DNA of 64,000 nucleotides from Erythrobacter sp. QSSC1-22B (lineage in GTDB: Bacteria > Pseudomonadota > Alphaproteobacteria > Sphingomonadales > Sphingomonadaceae). Of the stretch, positions 1 through 8,313 are shown in pieces (position 1 is the stretch's first letter; each line of letters opens with the position of its first letter). Where the stretch lies: positions 620,001 through 684,000 of the forward strand of contig NZ_LZRP01000001.1 of the NCBI RefSeq assembly GCF_001678665.1. The letters are read 5' to 3'. The notes below the pieces were generated by a model. The model had not been told where the DNA came from and made no database searches. It saw only the letters and a program-made list of their open reading frames with translations. Position numbers and translations under genes: made by a program.

Positions 1-1
1 C

Positions 2-784
2 GATTCGGCGCGGCGGATGGCGATGCCCGAACTCCCCGAGGAGCTGTTTCTCGAATCGATCCGCCAGCTCGTGCTCAAGGATCGCGACTGGTATCCCGAG
101 ATCGAGGGCGGCGCGCTGTATTTGCGGCCCTTCATGTTCGCCAGCGAGGCGTTCCTCGGCGTTCGCCCCGCGCGGCAGTACAAATATATCGTCATCGCCA
201 GCCCGGTGGGCGGCTATTTCAAATCAGGCGCCCCGGCGGTCAAGATCTGGGTCAGCCGCAATTACACCCGCGCCGCGCCCGGCGGCACGGGCTTCGCCAA
301 GACCGGAGGCAATTACGCCGCCAGCCTCGTCCCCCAGGCCGAAGCCACCGCGCAAGGCTGCGACCAGGTCGTGTTCCTCGATGCGGTCGACAAGAAATGG
401 ATCGAGGAGCTGGGCGGCATGAACCTGTTCTTCGTCTTCGACGATGGCAGCGTTATCACCCCGCCGCTGACCGGGACGATCCTGCCCGGCATCACCCGCG
501 ACAGCCTGATCGCGCTGCTACGCGACGAGGGGCTGACCGTGCGCGAGGAACCCTACAGTATCGACCAGTGGCGGATCGACGCCGGCACCGGGCACCTGCT
601 CGAGACGATGGCCTGCGGCACCGCGGCGGTGGTCACCCCGGTTGGTACAGTCGCCGGACCCGACGGCGAGTTCACGATCGGCTCGGGTGGTCCCGGCCAG
701 CTGACCAGCAAGCTTCGCGACCGGTTGGTGGGAATTCAGCGCGGCACCGTCGCCGACGACCGCGGCTGGGTCACCAAGCTTTAG
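2..784 (+). CDS. ilvE: Branched-chain amino acid aminotransferase, 5'-truncated by the window
   Basis: Transaminase of the final step of leucine, isoleucine and valine synthesis (2-oxoacid plus glutamate), cytosolic and PLP-dependent. The open frame runs in from the left edge (base 2), so only about the last 260 residues are present; the roughly 100 N-terminal residues lie outside. The ATG at 17 is internal. Visible family features are the PLP-lysine segment FAKTGGNYAASL (Lys about residue 95 counted from the ATG at 17), the EELGGMNLFFVF segment, and the ITRDSLI and GTAAVVTPVG motifs of the type-II (about 360-residue) bacterial BCATs. It ends 9 bases from the stop of the convergent flavoprotein gene, with no visible terminator between them. 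Family assignment is firm. Confidence 0.93.
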   Translation, partial: DSARRMAMPELPEELFLESIRQLVLKDRDWYPEIEGGALYLRPFMFASEAFLGVRPARQYKYIVIASPVGGYFKSGAPAVKIWVSRNYTRAAPGGTGFAKTGGNYAASLVPQAEATAQGCDQVVFLDAVDKKWIEELGGMNLFFVFDDGSVITPPLTGTILPGITRDSLIALLRDEGLTVREEPYSIDQWRIDAGTGHLLETMACGTAAVVTPVGTVAGPDGEFTIGSGGPGQLTSKLRDRLVGIQRGTVADDRGWVTKL

Positions 785-793
785 GCGCAGACT

Positions 794-1897
794 TTAGGCG
801 GCAATCCGGCTGAGCCGCATCGCCAGCCGTGCCGCCGGAGCCACGCTCCGGGCAATTTGCGTCAGCGCGTGGCCGCCCAATTCGCGTTCGGCGAGCTGCC
901 AGATTGCTTCCGCAACTCGGACGGGGCGCCGCGCGCGGCGGGCGAACGTCTGCTGATAGGCCGGCGCCGCCCCGCCCCCGCCTTGCTGCCAGGCCTGCGC
1001 CGCAGCCATCCCGCTGGCGATGGCGATACTCATCCCCTCGCCAGCAAGGCTCGGGATCACCGCCGCCTGATCGCCCAGCCGGAACAGACCGGGCGCGGTA
1101 TCCTGCGCGATCCAGCCATAGGGGACCGCGGCGATCGTATCGACGCGCGGGTTGGCGGGCGCGAATTGCAACCGCGCTGCGAAGGATTCGGATTCCCCGG
1201 CCAGCAGGTCGAGCAATTGCGCGGGATCATTGCCCGCGCGGGCGAGCAGCGATTTGCGCAGGGCGAGGCAGATATTGGCGCTGCCGTCCTCCTGCAGCAC
1301 GATCCCGGCATAGCCGCCCGCGAACAGATGCAGCTCGATCGTCTCGCCGATCAGCGCGGTCAGCTGCGGGTCGGGCGCGATCCGCAGCCGCAGCCCGAGC
1401 GCGGGATCGCGCGCGCCGCGCGGACGGGTGGCCCCGCGCAGATCGTGCTTGCCACTGGCGAGGAACAGCGAATCGGAACGGTACTCGCGGCTCTCGCCGC
1501 TGGCACAGCCCGGCGCGAGGGCGCGGATCGTGTCGACTTCGAGCCGCGCGCCCGCCGCAACTGCGGTGCGGCGCAGCGCGCTGTCGAATCCGCGGCGCGA
1601 AAGGCCATAGGCGGGTTCGGGCAACGCACTCTGCGCAAACCGACGACCGGCGAACAGCCGCAGCGCGGTTACCCGCTGCGCCCCGAGTTGCTCGAGGTCG
1701 ATGCCAAGCTTCCTGGTGGTCGCAGCCGTGCGCCAGCTCATGAAACCGCCGCACAGCGCGTCGCCGACCTCGGCGTCGCGGTCGATCAGAAGGGGTTCGG
1801 CCCCGCTCCGGGCCAGCACGATTGCAGCGGCGCAGCCGGCAGGCCCCGCCCCCAGAACCACCGGCGCGGTCGCTGGCATAGTCGCTGGCGCGGTCAC
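794..1897 (-). CDS. FAD-dependent oxidoreductase of a type III PKS cluster
   Basis: Flavoprotein of the geranylgeranyl-reductase/aromatic-hydroxylase type, 367 residues. The N-terminal Rossmann loop reads VVLGAGPAGCAAAIVLARSG, and a C-terminal FAD-contact motif is RLGDQAAVIPSLAGEGMS. The chosen start is GTG at 1897, whose last two bases overlap the TGA of the upstream methyltransferase (GTGA); an ATG at 1879 is an alternative. It is the last gene of a three-gene leftward cluster with the polyketide synthase and methyltransferase. By analogy with streptomycete phenolic-lipid operons it probably hydroxylates or oxidises the aromatic polyketide (inference). The substrate cannot be read from the sequence. 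Confidence 0.82.
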   Translation of the reverse strand: MTAPATMPATAPVVLGAGPAGCAAAIVLARSGAEPLLIDRDAEVGDALCGGFMSWRTAATTRKLGIDLEQLGAQRVTALRLFAGRRFAQSALPEPAYGLSRRGFDSALRRTAVAAGARLEVDTIRALAPGCASGESREYRSDSLFLASGKHDLRGATRPRGARDPALGLRLRIAPDPQLTALIGETIELHLFAGGYAGIVLQEDGSANICLALRKSLLARAGNDPAQLLDLLAGESESFAARLQFAPANPRVDTIAAVPYGWIAQDTAPGLFRLGDQAAVIPSLAGEGMSIAIASGMAAAQAWQQGGGGAAPAYQQTFARRARRPVRVAEAIWQLAERELGGHALTQIARSVAPAARLAMRLSRIAA

Positions 1898-2580
1898 TTC
1901 CGCTTCTCCACGCAGAGGCGGAAGGGAAACACGCGGCGGACACGGGCATCCGCGATCCCTGCCTCGGACAGGATCGATTTCCACTCCGCCGGGCGATAGG
2001 AGCGCGCGATCGACATATGGCCGTCGTGGCGCACAATCGGGTGCCAGCCGGCCAGTTGCGCGAGCAGCGGATAGGCGAAATAGGAGACGCCGTGGCGGTG
2101 CAGATCGTTGATGAACCAGCCGGAGCGAGCATGCGTGTCCATCGCGATCAGGAAGGCGATAAGCTCGTCATGCGTCATATGATGCGCGACGAGGCTGGAA
2201 ATAACGACGTCGAAATCGCGCGCGATCACCTCGGCATAATCGCCGGTCCAGTATTCGATCGGCAGATCGCGGGATGTGCTCTCGCGCGCGACAGTTTTGC
2301 TCTTGGGGTTGAGATCGACCCCGACCAGATAGGCCTTCTTCCCGCGGCGTTTCGCCCAGGCCGCAATTTCGCGCAACATGTCGCCATCACCGAAGCCGAC
2401 ATCGAGCAGGCGGAAGGAATCGCGGCCCGCCAGCGCGCGGTCGAGAAAGGCGAGCGTTGGCGCATGCGCCATGGTGGTGCGATTGACCTTGGCGAGATCC
2501 TGCAGGACGTTGCGATAGGTCGCCAGGTCCATTCCCGGCTCGTCCATCATTTCGTCGGCGATGAGGCGGTCTTCGAGCAT
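1894..2580 (-). CDS. SAM-dependent class I methyltransferase of the type III PKS cluster
   Basis: Soluble Rossmann-fold methyltransferase of 228 residues. Motif I is seen as LLDVGFGDGDMLREIA near residue 60, followed by the acidic strand end LVGVDLNPKS and the post-motif DVVISSLVAHH. The start is taken as ATG 2580; a TTG at 2586 directly abuts the TGA of the polyketide synthase gene and is possible. It overlaps the flavoprotein start by four bases (GTGA), so translation is probably coupled. Position between a type III polyketide synthase and a flavoprotein suggests O- or C-methylation of an aromatic polyketide (inference). There are no membrane segments, unlike the membrane methyltransferase of the Streptomyces srs operon. 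Confidence 0.82.
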   Translation of the reverse strand: MLEDRLIADEMMDEPGMDLATYRNVLQDLAKVNRTTMAHAPTLAFLDRALAGRDSFRLLDVGFGDGDMLREIAAWAKRRGKKAYLVGVDLNPKSKTVARESTSRDLPIEYWTGDYAEVIARDFDVVISSLVAHHMTHDELIAFLIAMDTHARSGWFINDLHRHGVSYFAYPLLAQLAGWHPIVRHDGHMSIARSYRPAEWKSILSEAGIADARVRRVFPFRLCVEKRK

Positions 2581-2586
2581 TCGCAA

Positions 2587-3624
2587 TCAATCGCTCCAGC
2601 CGAAGCGGAACCCTTCCATCGCCAGCCCCGGGCCGAAGGCCAGCGCCACCCCGTCGCGCGGCTTATCGCGCAGCGTCCGCTCGAGCACGAACATCAGCGT
2701 CGAAGAAGACATATTGCCGAAATCGCGCAGCACCGCGCGCGAATGATCCAGAGCAGTCGGCGCAAGTCCAAGCCCGCTCTCGACAGCGTCGAGGATCGAG
2801 CGCCCGCCAGCGTGGACCGCGAAGGCCTCGGGCAATTCGTCCCCCGCGATCCGCGCGCGGACCTCAGGGCTCGTCAAGGCGTCGCGGATCCTGCCGGGGA
2901 CCTCGCCCGAAAGATGCATGTGGAAGCCAGTGTCGCCGATATGCCAGGTGATCAGCCCGTCGCTGTCTTCCAGCGTGGCCGAAAGGCCTTCGCCCAGTTC
3001 CAGCCCCGGACCCTCGCCGCTGACGATCGCCGCCGCGGCGCCGTCGCCGAACTGCGCGCCCGCAAGCAGCGGTTCGATCTCGTCATGGTCCTGGTGGTGG
3101 AGGCTGGAAAGCTCGACCGTCACCACCAGCACTCGCGCGCCCGGTTCGCTGCGGACGATATGGCGCGCGGTCCGCAGTGCGGTGACCGCGGCATAACAGC
3201 CCATGAACCCCACCAGCACCCGCTCGACCGAGCCCGCGAGCCCCAGCCGCCGCGCGATGATCTGGTCGATGCCCGGCGCCACGAAGCCGGTGCAGCTTGC
3301 CACGACGATATGCGTAATCGTGCCGAGCTCTCCGAGCTTTCCGATCGCAGGCAAGGCCAGCTCGGGAGCCTCTTTGGCATAGATCGCCATCCGCTCTGCT
3401 GTGCTCGGTGGTTCGGCAGCATAGAACCCTGCGCCCTCGTCGAGCTTGGCGTCCTCTTCGTCGAGTACCGACCAGCGATGCTCGATCCCCGAGCGTTCCG
3501 CCATCCGCGCGTAGAGCTTTGCCTCGCGGCGTCCCTCGAGCTGGCGCATCGCCCAATGGCGATAGTCCTGCTCGAAGTCGCAATCGGGCACGGCTGTAGC
3601 GATGGCATTGATACGCGCAGTCAT
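2587..3624 (-). CDS. Type III polyketide synthase (chalcone/stilbene synthase family)
   Basis: Homodimeric condensing enzyme that extends an acyl-CoA starter with malonyl-CoA without an acyl carrier protein, giving alkylresorcinols or pyrones in bacteria. The full Cys-His-Asn triad is visible: Cys in GFMGCYAAV (about residue 143), His in FAVHAGGRSILDAVE (about 271) and Asn in DFGNMSSSTLMFVLE (about 304). The GFGPG-type loop reads AFGPGLAMEGF. Length (345) is slightly shorter than plant enzymes and normal for bacteria. The ATG at 3624 has AAGGA eleven bases upstream; ATG 3636 overlaps that AAGGA and is less likely. It is first gene of the PKS, methyltransferase and flavoprotein cluster. Starter specificity is unknown. 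Confidence 0.93.
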   Translation of the reverse strand: MTARINAIATAVPDCDFEQDYRHWAMRQLEGRREAKLYARMAERSGIEHRWSVLDEEDAKLDEGAGFYAAEPPSTAERMAIYAKEAPELALPAIGKLGELGTITHIVVASCTGFVAPGIDQIIARRLGLAGSVERVLVGFMGCYAAVTALRTARHIVRSEPGARVLVVTVELSSLHHQDHDEIEPLLAGAQFGDGAAAAIVSGEGPGLELGEGLSATLEDSDGLITWHIGDTGFHMHLSGEVPGRIRDALTSPEVRARIAGDELPEAFAVHAGGRSILDAVESGLGLAPTALDHSRAVLRDFGNMSSSTLMFVLERTLRDKPRDGVALAFGPGLAMEGFRFGWSD

Positions 3625-3678
3625 TTGGGAAGACATCCTTGCTTGATCCCTTCAACGGTCGCACGCTCCGCAAGTTTC

Positions 3679-5733
3679 CTAGCTCGGCAGATTATCCCGC
3701 AATTCGGCGAGCCACAGATCCGCAACCGCATCGCTCGGCGCGCGCCAGTCCCCGCGCGGGCTCAGCGCACCGCCGGCGCTGACCTTGGGCCCATTGGGCA
3801 TGGCGCTGCGCTTGAACTGGCTGAACTGGAAAAAGCGCTGAAGGAATTTCTCCAGCCAGCCGGCGATAGTTACAAGATCATACTCGTTCTTGCGCTCGTC
3901 GTGGAAGTGCTCGGGCCAGTCCCCTTGCTGCGCGTCCTTCCAGGCGTGCCACGCGAGAAAAGCGACATGGCTGGGCTTTTGCCCCCAGCGCGCGATATGG
4001 TGGAGGAAGAAATCATTGAGCTCGAACGGTCCAATGGTGTCTTCGGTGTTCTGGATCGCCCCATCCTCGCCGGCAGGTACCAGTTCGGGCGAGATATCGG
4101 TATTGAGGATATCCAGCAGCACCGCATCGCAGGTCTCGTCGAACTGGTGGGTGGTGGTGGTCCAGCGGATCAGGTACTGGATCAGGGTCTTGGGGACGCC
4201 GGAATTGACGTTGTAATGGCTCATCTGGTCGCCCACGCCATAGGTGCACCAGCCAAGCGCCAGCTCGCTGAGATCGCCGGTGCCGATCACCCACCCACCA
4301 TGCTGCCCCGCCAGCCGGAACAGGTAATCGGTCCGCAGCCCCGCCTGCACATTCTCGAAGGTCACATCGTGGAGCGGTTCGCCATCGGCAAATGCATGGC
4401 CGATGTTCTCGAGCATCAGCCGCGCGGTGGGCTTGATGTCGATTTCCTCGGCGGTGATCTGCAAGGCGTCCATCAGCTTCCAGGCGTTGGACTTGGTGGT
4501 GTCCGAAGTTCCGAAGCCGGGCAGCGTATAGCCGCGAATGGTCGAGCGCGGCAGGCCCAGACTGTCGCAGGCCTTCGCCGCGACTATCAGCGCGTGGGTG
4601 CTGTCGAGACCGCCCGACACGCCGATCACGAGCGATTGCGGGTTGGTCGCCTCGATCCGGCGGATCAGCGCGGCGACCTGGATGTTGAACGCCTCGTAGC
4701 AATCTTCGTCGAGCTTGTGCTGGCGGTTGGGGACGAAGGGAAAGCGCCGGACCGGGCGATTGAGACCGACATCACCGCCCGTGGGTTCGTGATCGAACAC
4801 GACCGTGCGGAAGCGATCCTCGGGTCGCCCGGAAGCCTCGGCCGCGTCGTTGAAGGTCTGCATCCGCATCCGGTCGTTGAGAATGCGCTGGCAGTCGATG
4901 TCCGCGATGCACAGTTCGGGCTCGCGGTCGAAGCGCACGCTCTCGACCAGCAGATCGCCCAGCTCGTAGATCATCCCCTGCCCGTCCCAGGCGAGATCGG
5001 TGGTGCTCTCGCCGTGGCCGCTGGCCGAATAGGCATAGGCGCAGACCGAACGCGCGGAGCTCGCGCGGCTGAGCATATGGCGCTCGTCCGACTTGCCGAT
5101 AGTAATGTTGGAGGCAGAGAGGTTGAGAAGGATGGTTGCGCCGGCGAGCGCCGCCTGCGTCCCCGGCTGCACCGGGCTCCAGAAATCCTCGCAGATCTCC
5201 ATCCCGAAGGTAAAGCCCGGGATGCTCTCATGCGCGAAAATCAGGTCGATGCCGAACGGCACTTCCACGCCGTTGATCGGGAAGGCGAGATCGACGCAGT
5301 CGCGCCCATGCGCGAACCAGCGTTTCTCGTAATACTCGCGGTAATTGGGCAGATAGCTCTTGGGTATGATTCCCAGGATCGTCCCGCGGGCGATGGCGAT
5401 GGCGCAATTGTAGATCCGCCCGTTTCGCCGCAGCGGCGCGCCTATCGCAAGCACGGTGGGAAAGTCGCGGCTCGCCTCGACGATCCGCTCCAGATGGACC
5501 TCCACGGCGTCGAGCAGGGCCACCTGCAGATGCAGATCGTCGTTCGCATAGGCGGACAGGCACAATTCAGGATAGACCAGCACATCGACATGCTGCCCAG
5601 CGGCCTTGCGAGCCTCGCCGATGATGCCATCGGCATTGTAGGCGACATCGGCGGTGCGCACCTTGGGAGTGCTGGTCGCGACACGCACGAATCCGTGGGT
5701 GTGCATGTCGAAAAAGCGATGGGTCCGGGTCAT
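3679..5733 (-). CDS. nadE: Glutamine-dependent NAD+ synthetase
   Basis: Converts nicotinic acid adenine dinucleotide to NAD+ with ATP, using ammonia from glutamine. It is the long two-domain form (684 residues). The N-terminal nitrilase-type glutaminase carries Glu in YPELCLSAYAN, Lys in KSYLPNYREYYEKRW and the nucleophile Cys in EICEDFW. The C-terminal synthetase has the PP-loop LVIGVSGGLDSTHAL. ATG 5733 is chosen because the family start pattern HGFVRVA follows within fifteen residues; upstream codons overlap the topoisomerase end and look random. The gene ends about 55 bases upstream of the polyketide synthase on the same strand. Both may share a transcript, but the functions are unrelated. 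Confidence 0.95.
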   Translation of the reverse strand: MTRTHRFFDMHTHGFVRVATSTPKVRTADVAYNADGIIGEARKAAGQHVDVLVYPELCLSAYANDDLHLQVALLDAVEVHLERIVEASRDFPTVLAIGAPLRRNGRIYNCAIAIARGTILGIIPKSYLPNYREYYEKRWFAHGRDCVDLAFPINGVEVPFGIDLIFAHESIPGFTFGMEICEDFWSPVQPGTQAALAGATILLNLSASNITIGKSDERHMLSRASSARSVCAYAYSASGHGESTTDLAWDGQGMIYELGDLLVESVRFDREPELCIADIDCQRILNDRMRMQTFNDAAEASGRPEDRFRTVVFDHEPTGGDVGLNRPVRRFPFVPNRQHKLDEDCYEAFNIQVAALIRRIEATNPQSLVIGVSGGLDSTHALIVAAKACDSLGLPRSTIRGYTLPGFGTSDTTKSNAWKLMDALQITAEEIDIKPTARLMLENIGHAFADGEPLHDVTFENVQAGLRTDYLFRLAGQHGGWVIGTGDLSELALGWCTYGVGDQMSHYNVNSGVPKTLIQYLIRWTTTTHQFDETCDAVLLDILNTDISPELVPAGEDGAIQNTEDTIGPFELNDFFLHHIARWGQKPSHVAFLAWHAWKDAQQGDWPEHFHDERKNEYDLVTIAGWLEKFLQRFFQFSQFKRSAMPNGPKVSAGGALSPRGDWRAPSDAVADLWLAELRDNLPS

Positions 5734-5785
5734 GCCGACATCCGTATCGGCAGACACCCCGCCGCGCAATCGACCAGACTGCGGT

Positions 5786-6787
5786 TCAGGCGGCGAGCAG
5801 TTCGGCCGCGCGCGGCCCGTCTTGCAGGAGCGCAAGCAAGCCACGCTCTTCGCGACTCAGCCATTTGGTGCTCCGCGGCAAGCTCAGGTTCGCGCGCCAC
5901 TCCACCTGCTTGCCGATCAAATCGATGACTGCGGGGTGGACGTAGCTTTTGCGCGTCACTGCCGGAGTGTTGCCGAGATGCGCGGCAACTTCCTCCAGCA
6001 CGGCCTTGATGGTCAGGACCTCCTCGCTGCCAGCCAGCAGGCTGAAAGCGAGCACGCTGGCATGCCAGGTGCGGAAATTCTTGGCAGTGAAATCCTCACC
6101 CATCGTCTCGCGCAGATAGGTGTTGACGTCGGAAGACCCGACCGGGTGATGATCGCCCTCGTCGTCGATATATTGAAAGACGTGCTGCCCGGGCAGATCC
6201 TGCATCTTGCGGACAACCCGTGCCAGACTGCTGTCGGTCACCGTCATCTCGCGCAGCTTCCCGCCCTTGCCCTTGAACCGCAGCCGCAGCGTATGGCCGG
6301 TGACCTCGGCATGACGCTGGCGCAAGGTCGTCGCTCCGTAGCTCTTGTTGCGCGCCGCGTATCCCTCGTTGCCGATCCGCACCGCTCCCAGATCGAGCAG
6401 CCGCACCACGCTTGCCACAGCGCGCTCGCGGGTCAGCGTGCGAGTGCGCAGGTCCTCCTCCACCCGGCGGCGAACGAGCGGGAGCAGATTGCCGAAGGTG
6501 ATGCAGCCGTCGTATTTCTCGCTCTCCTGCCGGGCGCGAAAATCCGGGTGGTAGCGATATTGCTTACGACCCTTGGCATCATAACCGGTGGCGAGGATGT
6601 GGCCGTTGGGCGCCGGGCAGAACCATGCATCGATATAGGCCGGTGGCAGCGCTATCGCGTTCAGGCGCCGCTTTTCCGGGCGGTCGGCAATCAACCTGGC
6701 TTCGGGATCGTAATAGGCCCAGCCGCGCCCCGCGCGCTTGCGGCTAATCCCGGGGAGATCGTCGTCGACATAGATGAGCTTCGTCAT
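5786..6787 (-). CDS. DNA topoisomerase IB
   Basis: Poxvirus-like type IB topoisomerase (333 residues) that nicks one strand through a 3'-phosphotyrosine and relaxes supercoils. The N-terminal domain opens with YVDDDLPGISRKRAGRGW. Catalytic elements are RIGNEGY (first Arg), the KGKGGK lysine loop, NFRTWHAS (second Arg) and LGNTPAVTRKSYVHP with the nucleophile Tyr. Asn occupies the place of the His of vaccinia enzyme, as known for other bacterial members. The start ATG at 6787 gives the usual length; an extension to 6883 would run over the divergent gene's leader. It is divergent from the yghU-like gene with a 95-base gap. It is an accessory relaxing enzyme beside the essential topA found later in the window. 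Confidence 0.93.
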   Translation of the reverse strand: MTKLIYVDDDLPGISRKRAGRGWAYYDPEARLIADRPEKRRLNAIALPPAYIDAWFCPAPNGHILATGYDAKGRKQYRYHPDFRARQESEKYDGCITFGNLLPLVRRRVEEDLRTRTLTRERAVASVVRLLDLGAVRIGNEGYAARNKSYGATTLRQRHAEVTGHTLRLRFKGKGGKLREMTVTDSSLARVVRKMQDLPGQHVFQYIDDEGDHHPVGSSDVNTYLRETMGEDFTAKNFRTWHASVLAFSLLAGSEEVLTIKAVLEEVAAHLGNTPAVTRKSYVHPAVIDLIGKQVEWRANLSLPRSTKWLSREERGLLALLQDGPRAAELLAA

Positions 6788-6882
6788 GGTGAAGGCCAAA
6801 CCGCCCGACGGCGATCGGGTTCCGCTTGCCTGCCGCTCCTGCGCGCCCCACCTACCGCCGCACACAAGCCAGGAGACAAGCA

Positions 6883-7734
6883 TTGCCCGACGCCACCTAC
6901 ACTCCGCCCGAAATCTGGTCGCACGATGCCGAGAATGGCGGCAAGTTCGCCAGCATCAACCGGCCGACCTCGGGTGCGCGCGAGGAAAAAGAGCTTCCGC
7001 TCGGCCAGCACGATTTCCAGCTCTATTCGCTGGCGACACCCAATGGGGTGAAGGCGACGATCATGCTCGAGGAACTGATCGAGGCAGGGCATTCGGGCGC
7101 CGAATACGACGCCTGGACGATCGATATCGGCGACGGCGCGCAGTTCCGTTCGGGCTTCGTCGATCTCAATCCCAATTCCAAGATCCCCACGCTGCTCGAC
7201 CGCAGCGGTCCGCAACCGGTCCGGGTGTTCGAGAGCGGCGCGATCCTGATGCATTTGGCCGAGAAATTCGGCGCTTTCCTGCCCACCGATCATACCCGCG
7301 CAGAGGTATTGAGCTGGCTGTTCTGGCAGGTCGGCAGCGCCCCCTTCATCGGTGGTGGCTTCGGTCATTTCTATGCCTATGCGCCGGAGAAATTCGAATA
7401 TCCGATCAATCGCTATGCCATGGAAACCAAGCGCCTGTTCGACGTCGCGGACAAGAGGCTGGCGCAATCTCGGTATCTGGGCGGCGAGGACTACACCGTC
7501 GCCGATATCGCGGCCTTCCCCTGGATCGCCCCTTTCGTCTTCGGTGGAATTTACGGCGAAGCGCGCAAATTCCTGTCGATTCACGAATACGAGCATGTCG
7601 AGCGCTGGGTGAAAGCCATCGCCGAACGCCCCGCTGTCAAGCGCGGCAGGATCGTCAACAAGACCTGGGGCGAAGAAGACGAGCAATTGCGCGAGCGCCA
7701 TTCGGCCAAGGATTTCGAGGGCAAGGCGCTCTAG
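6883..7734 (+). CDS. yghU: Glutathione S-transferase, YghU-type
   Basis: Nu-class glutathione transferase/disulfide-bond oxidoreductase of 283 residues, close to E. coli YghU in length. Typical features are the N-terminal extension PPEIWSHDAENGGKF, the thioredoxin-like domain from about residue 45 (FQLYSLATPNGVKATIMLEEL), the turn NPNSKIPTLLDRSG with cis-Pro, and the helical C-terminal domain with GGEDYTVADIAAFPW. The start is read as TTG at 6883 because AGGAGA lies at 6871-6876 six bases upstream; the ATG at 6826 has no such site and adds a non-family sequence. A 10-bp inverted repeat follows the stop. The role is probably reduction of peroxides or disulfides with two glutathiones (family knowledge). 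Confidence 0.92.
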   Translation: MPDATYTPPEIWSHDAENGGKFASINRPTSGAREEKELPLGQHDFQLYSLATPNGVKATIMLEELIEAGHSGAEYDAWTIDIGDGAQFRSGFVDLNPNSKIPTLLDRSGPQPVRVFESGAILMHLAEKFGAFLPTDHTRAEVLSWLFWQVGSAPFIGGGFGHFYAYAPEKFEYPINRYAMETKRLFDVADKRLAQSRYLGGEDYTVADIAAFPWIAPFVFGGIYGEARKFLSIHEYEHVERWVKAIAERPAVKRGRIVNKTWGEEDEQLRERHSAKDFEGKAL

Positions 7735-7746
7735 CGCGAACTGGCC

Positions 7747-7785
7747 GGGAGAGCGGACGCTACGCAATGTCGCGCCCGCTCTCCC
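7747..7785 (+). terminator. Inverted repeat downstream of yghU
   Basis: Perfect 10-bp inverted repeat: GGGAGAGCGG at 7747-7756 pairs with CCGCTCTCCC at 7776-7785, with a 19-base loop. It starts 12 bases after the yghU stop and lies before the tRNA. There is no clean T-run after the stem, so termination efficiency is uncertain; it may instead protect the mRNA 3' end. Confidence 0.5.
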
Positions 7786-7858
7786 CGTTCATTCAGGCAC
7801 GCGCCGGTCGACAGCCCTTTTCATCGCCGCGCAAGCCGTTATATGGGCGCGTTCTTGC

Positions 7859-7933
7859 TGGGGTGTAGCCAAGTGGTAAGGCACCGGTTTTTGGTATCGG
7901 CATTCGCAGGTTCGATCCCTGCCACCCCAGCCA
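7859..7933 (+). tRNA. tRNA-Gln (anticodon TTG)
   Basis: Complete cloverleaf with encoded CCA. Acceptor arm TGGGGTG (7859-7865) pairs with CACCCCA (7923-7929); the discriminator base is G and CCA occupies 7931-7933. The D-loop segment is AAGTGGTAAGG. The anticodon stem CCGGT/ATCGG carries the loop TTTTGGT with anticodon TTG (reads CAA, and CAG by wobble). The T-arm contains GGTTCGATCC. It is a single tRNA on the + strand, about 125 bases after yghU. Confidence 0.96.
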
Positions 7934-8313
7934 ACACCCCCAACAAGTCATTGAAATTGAACTGAGTCCTATTGTCGGCGACCGGCTTTTCGCCCAGTCA
8001 CTGTACCGACGAGCTGTATCACAGCCGAGGGGAACGGAAGGATCTTTCAGAGACTTCAATCCCGAACACCAGGCGTCCCGGCGCGATTTACCGGTTTCGC
8101 CGGTCGCGTTGTTTGCCAGACGGCAACCGTTTGCGGCCTAGCGTATGCGTGTAGCGACGAGGTCGACAAATCCCCGCGACCCATGACTGCTCCTAGTGAA
8201 GCAGTCTTCGATCAGAACGGGGCAATTTTGGGGATCCCTTTTAGCACCATGATTTCAGAACCTATTCTTCATGGCTGCGACCAGCTTGGTACCTCCGAGC
8301 CACTTATCAGCGG
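7934..8313. other. Gene-poor stretch downstream of tRNA-Gln
   Basis: No convincing coding frame is visible on either strand. The only structure seen is a 7-bp perfect inverted repeat, GACTGCT (8185-8191) with AGCAGTC (8200-8206) around an 8-base loop, without a T-run. Base composition is somewhat more even than that of the flanking genes. No integrase fragment and no duplicated tRNA 3' end was found, so there is no evidence of a tRNA-inserted island. Confidence 0.5.

Noticed and set aside
2017-5928. A 1303-codon open frame on the + strand across the PKS, methyltransferase and nadE genes
   Set aside because: It lies antisense to three clearly conserved genes, and its translation is rich in Arg, His, Asp and Gln without any domain; it is a product of high GC and codon bias.
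5786-6787. Asn in place of the catalytic His in topoisomerase IB taken as a defect
   Set aside because: Bacterial type IB enzymes are known to carry Asn there, so it is a normal feature of the group.
7859-8313. Possible genomic-island attachment at tRNA-Gln
   Set aside because: No integrase, no repeat of the tRNA 3' end and no mobile-gene content in the following bases.
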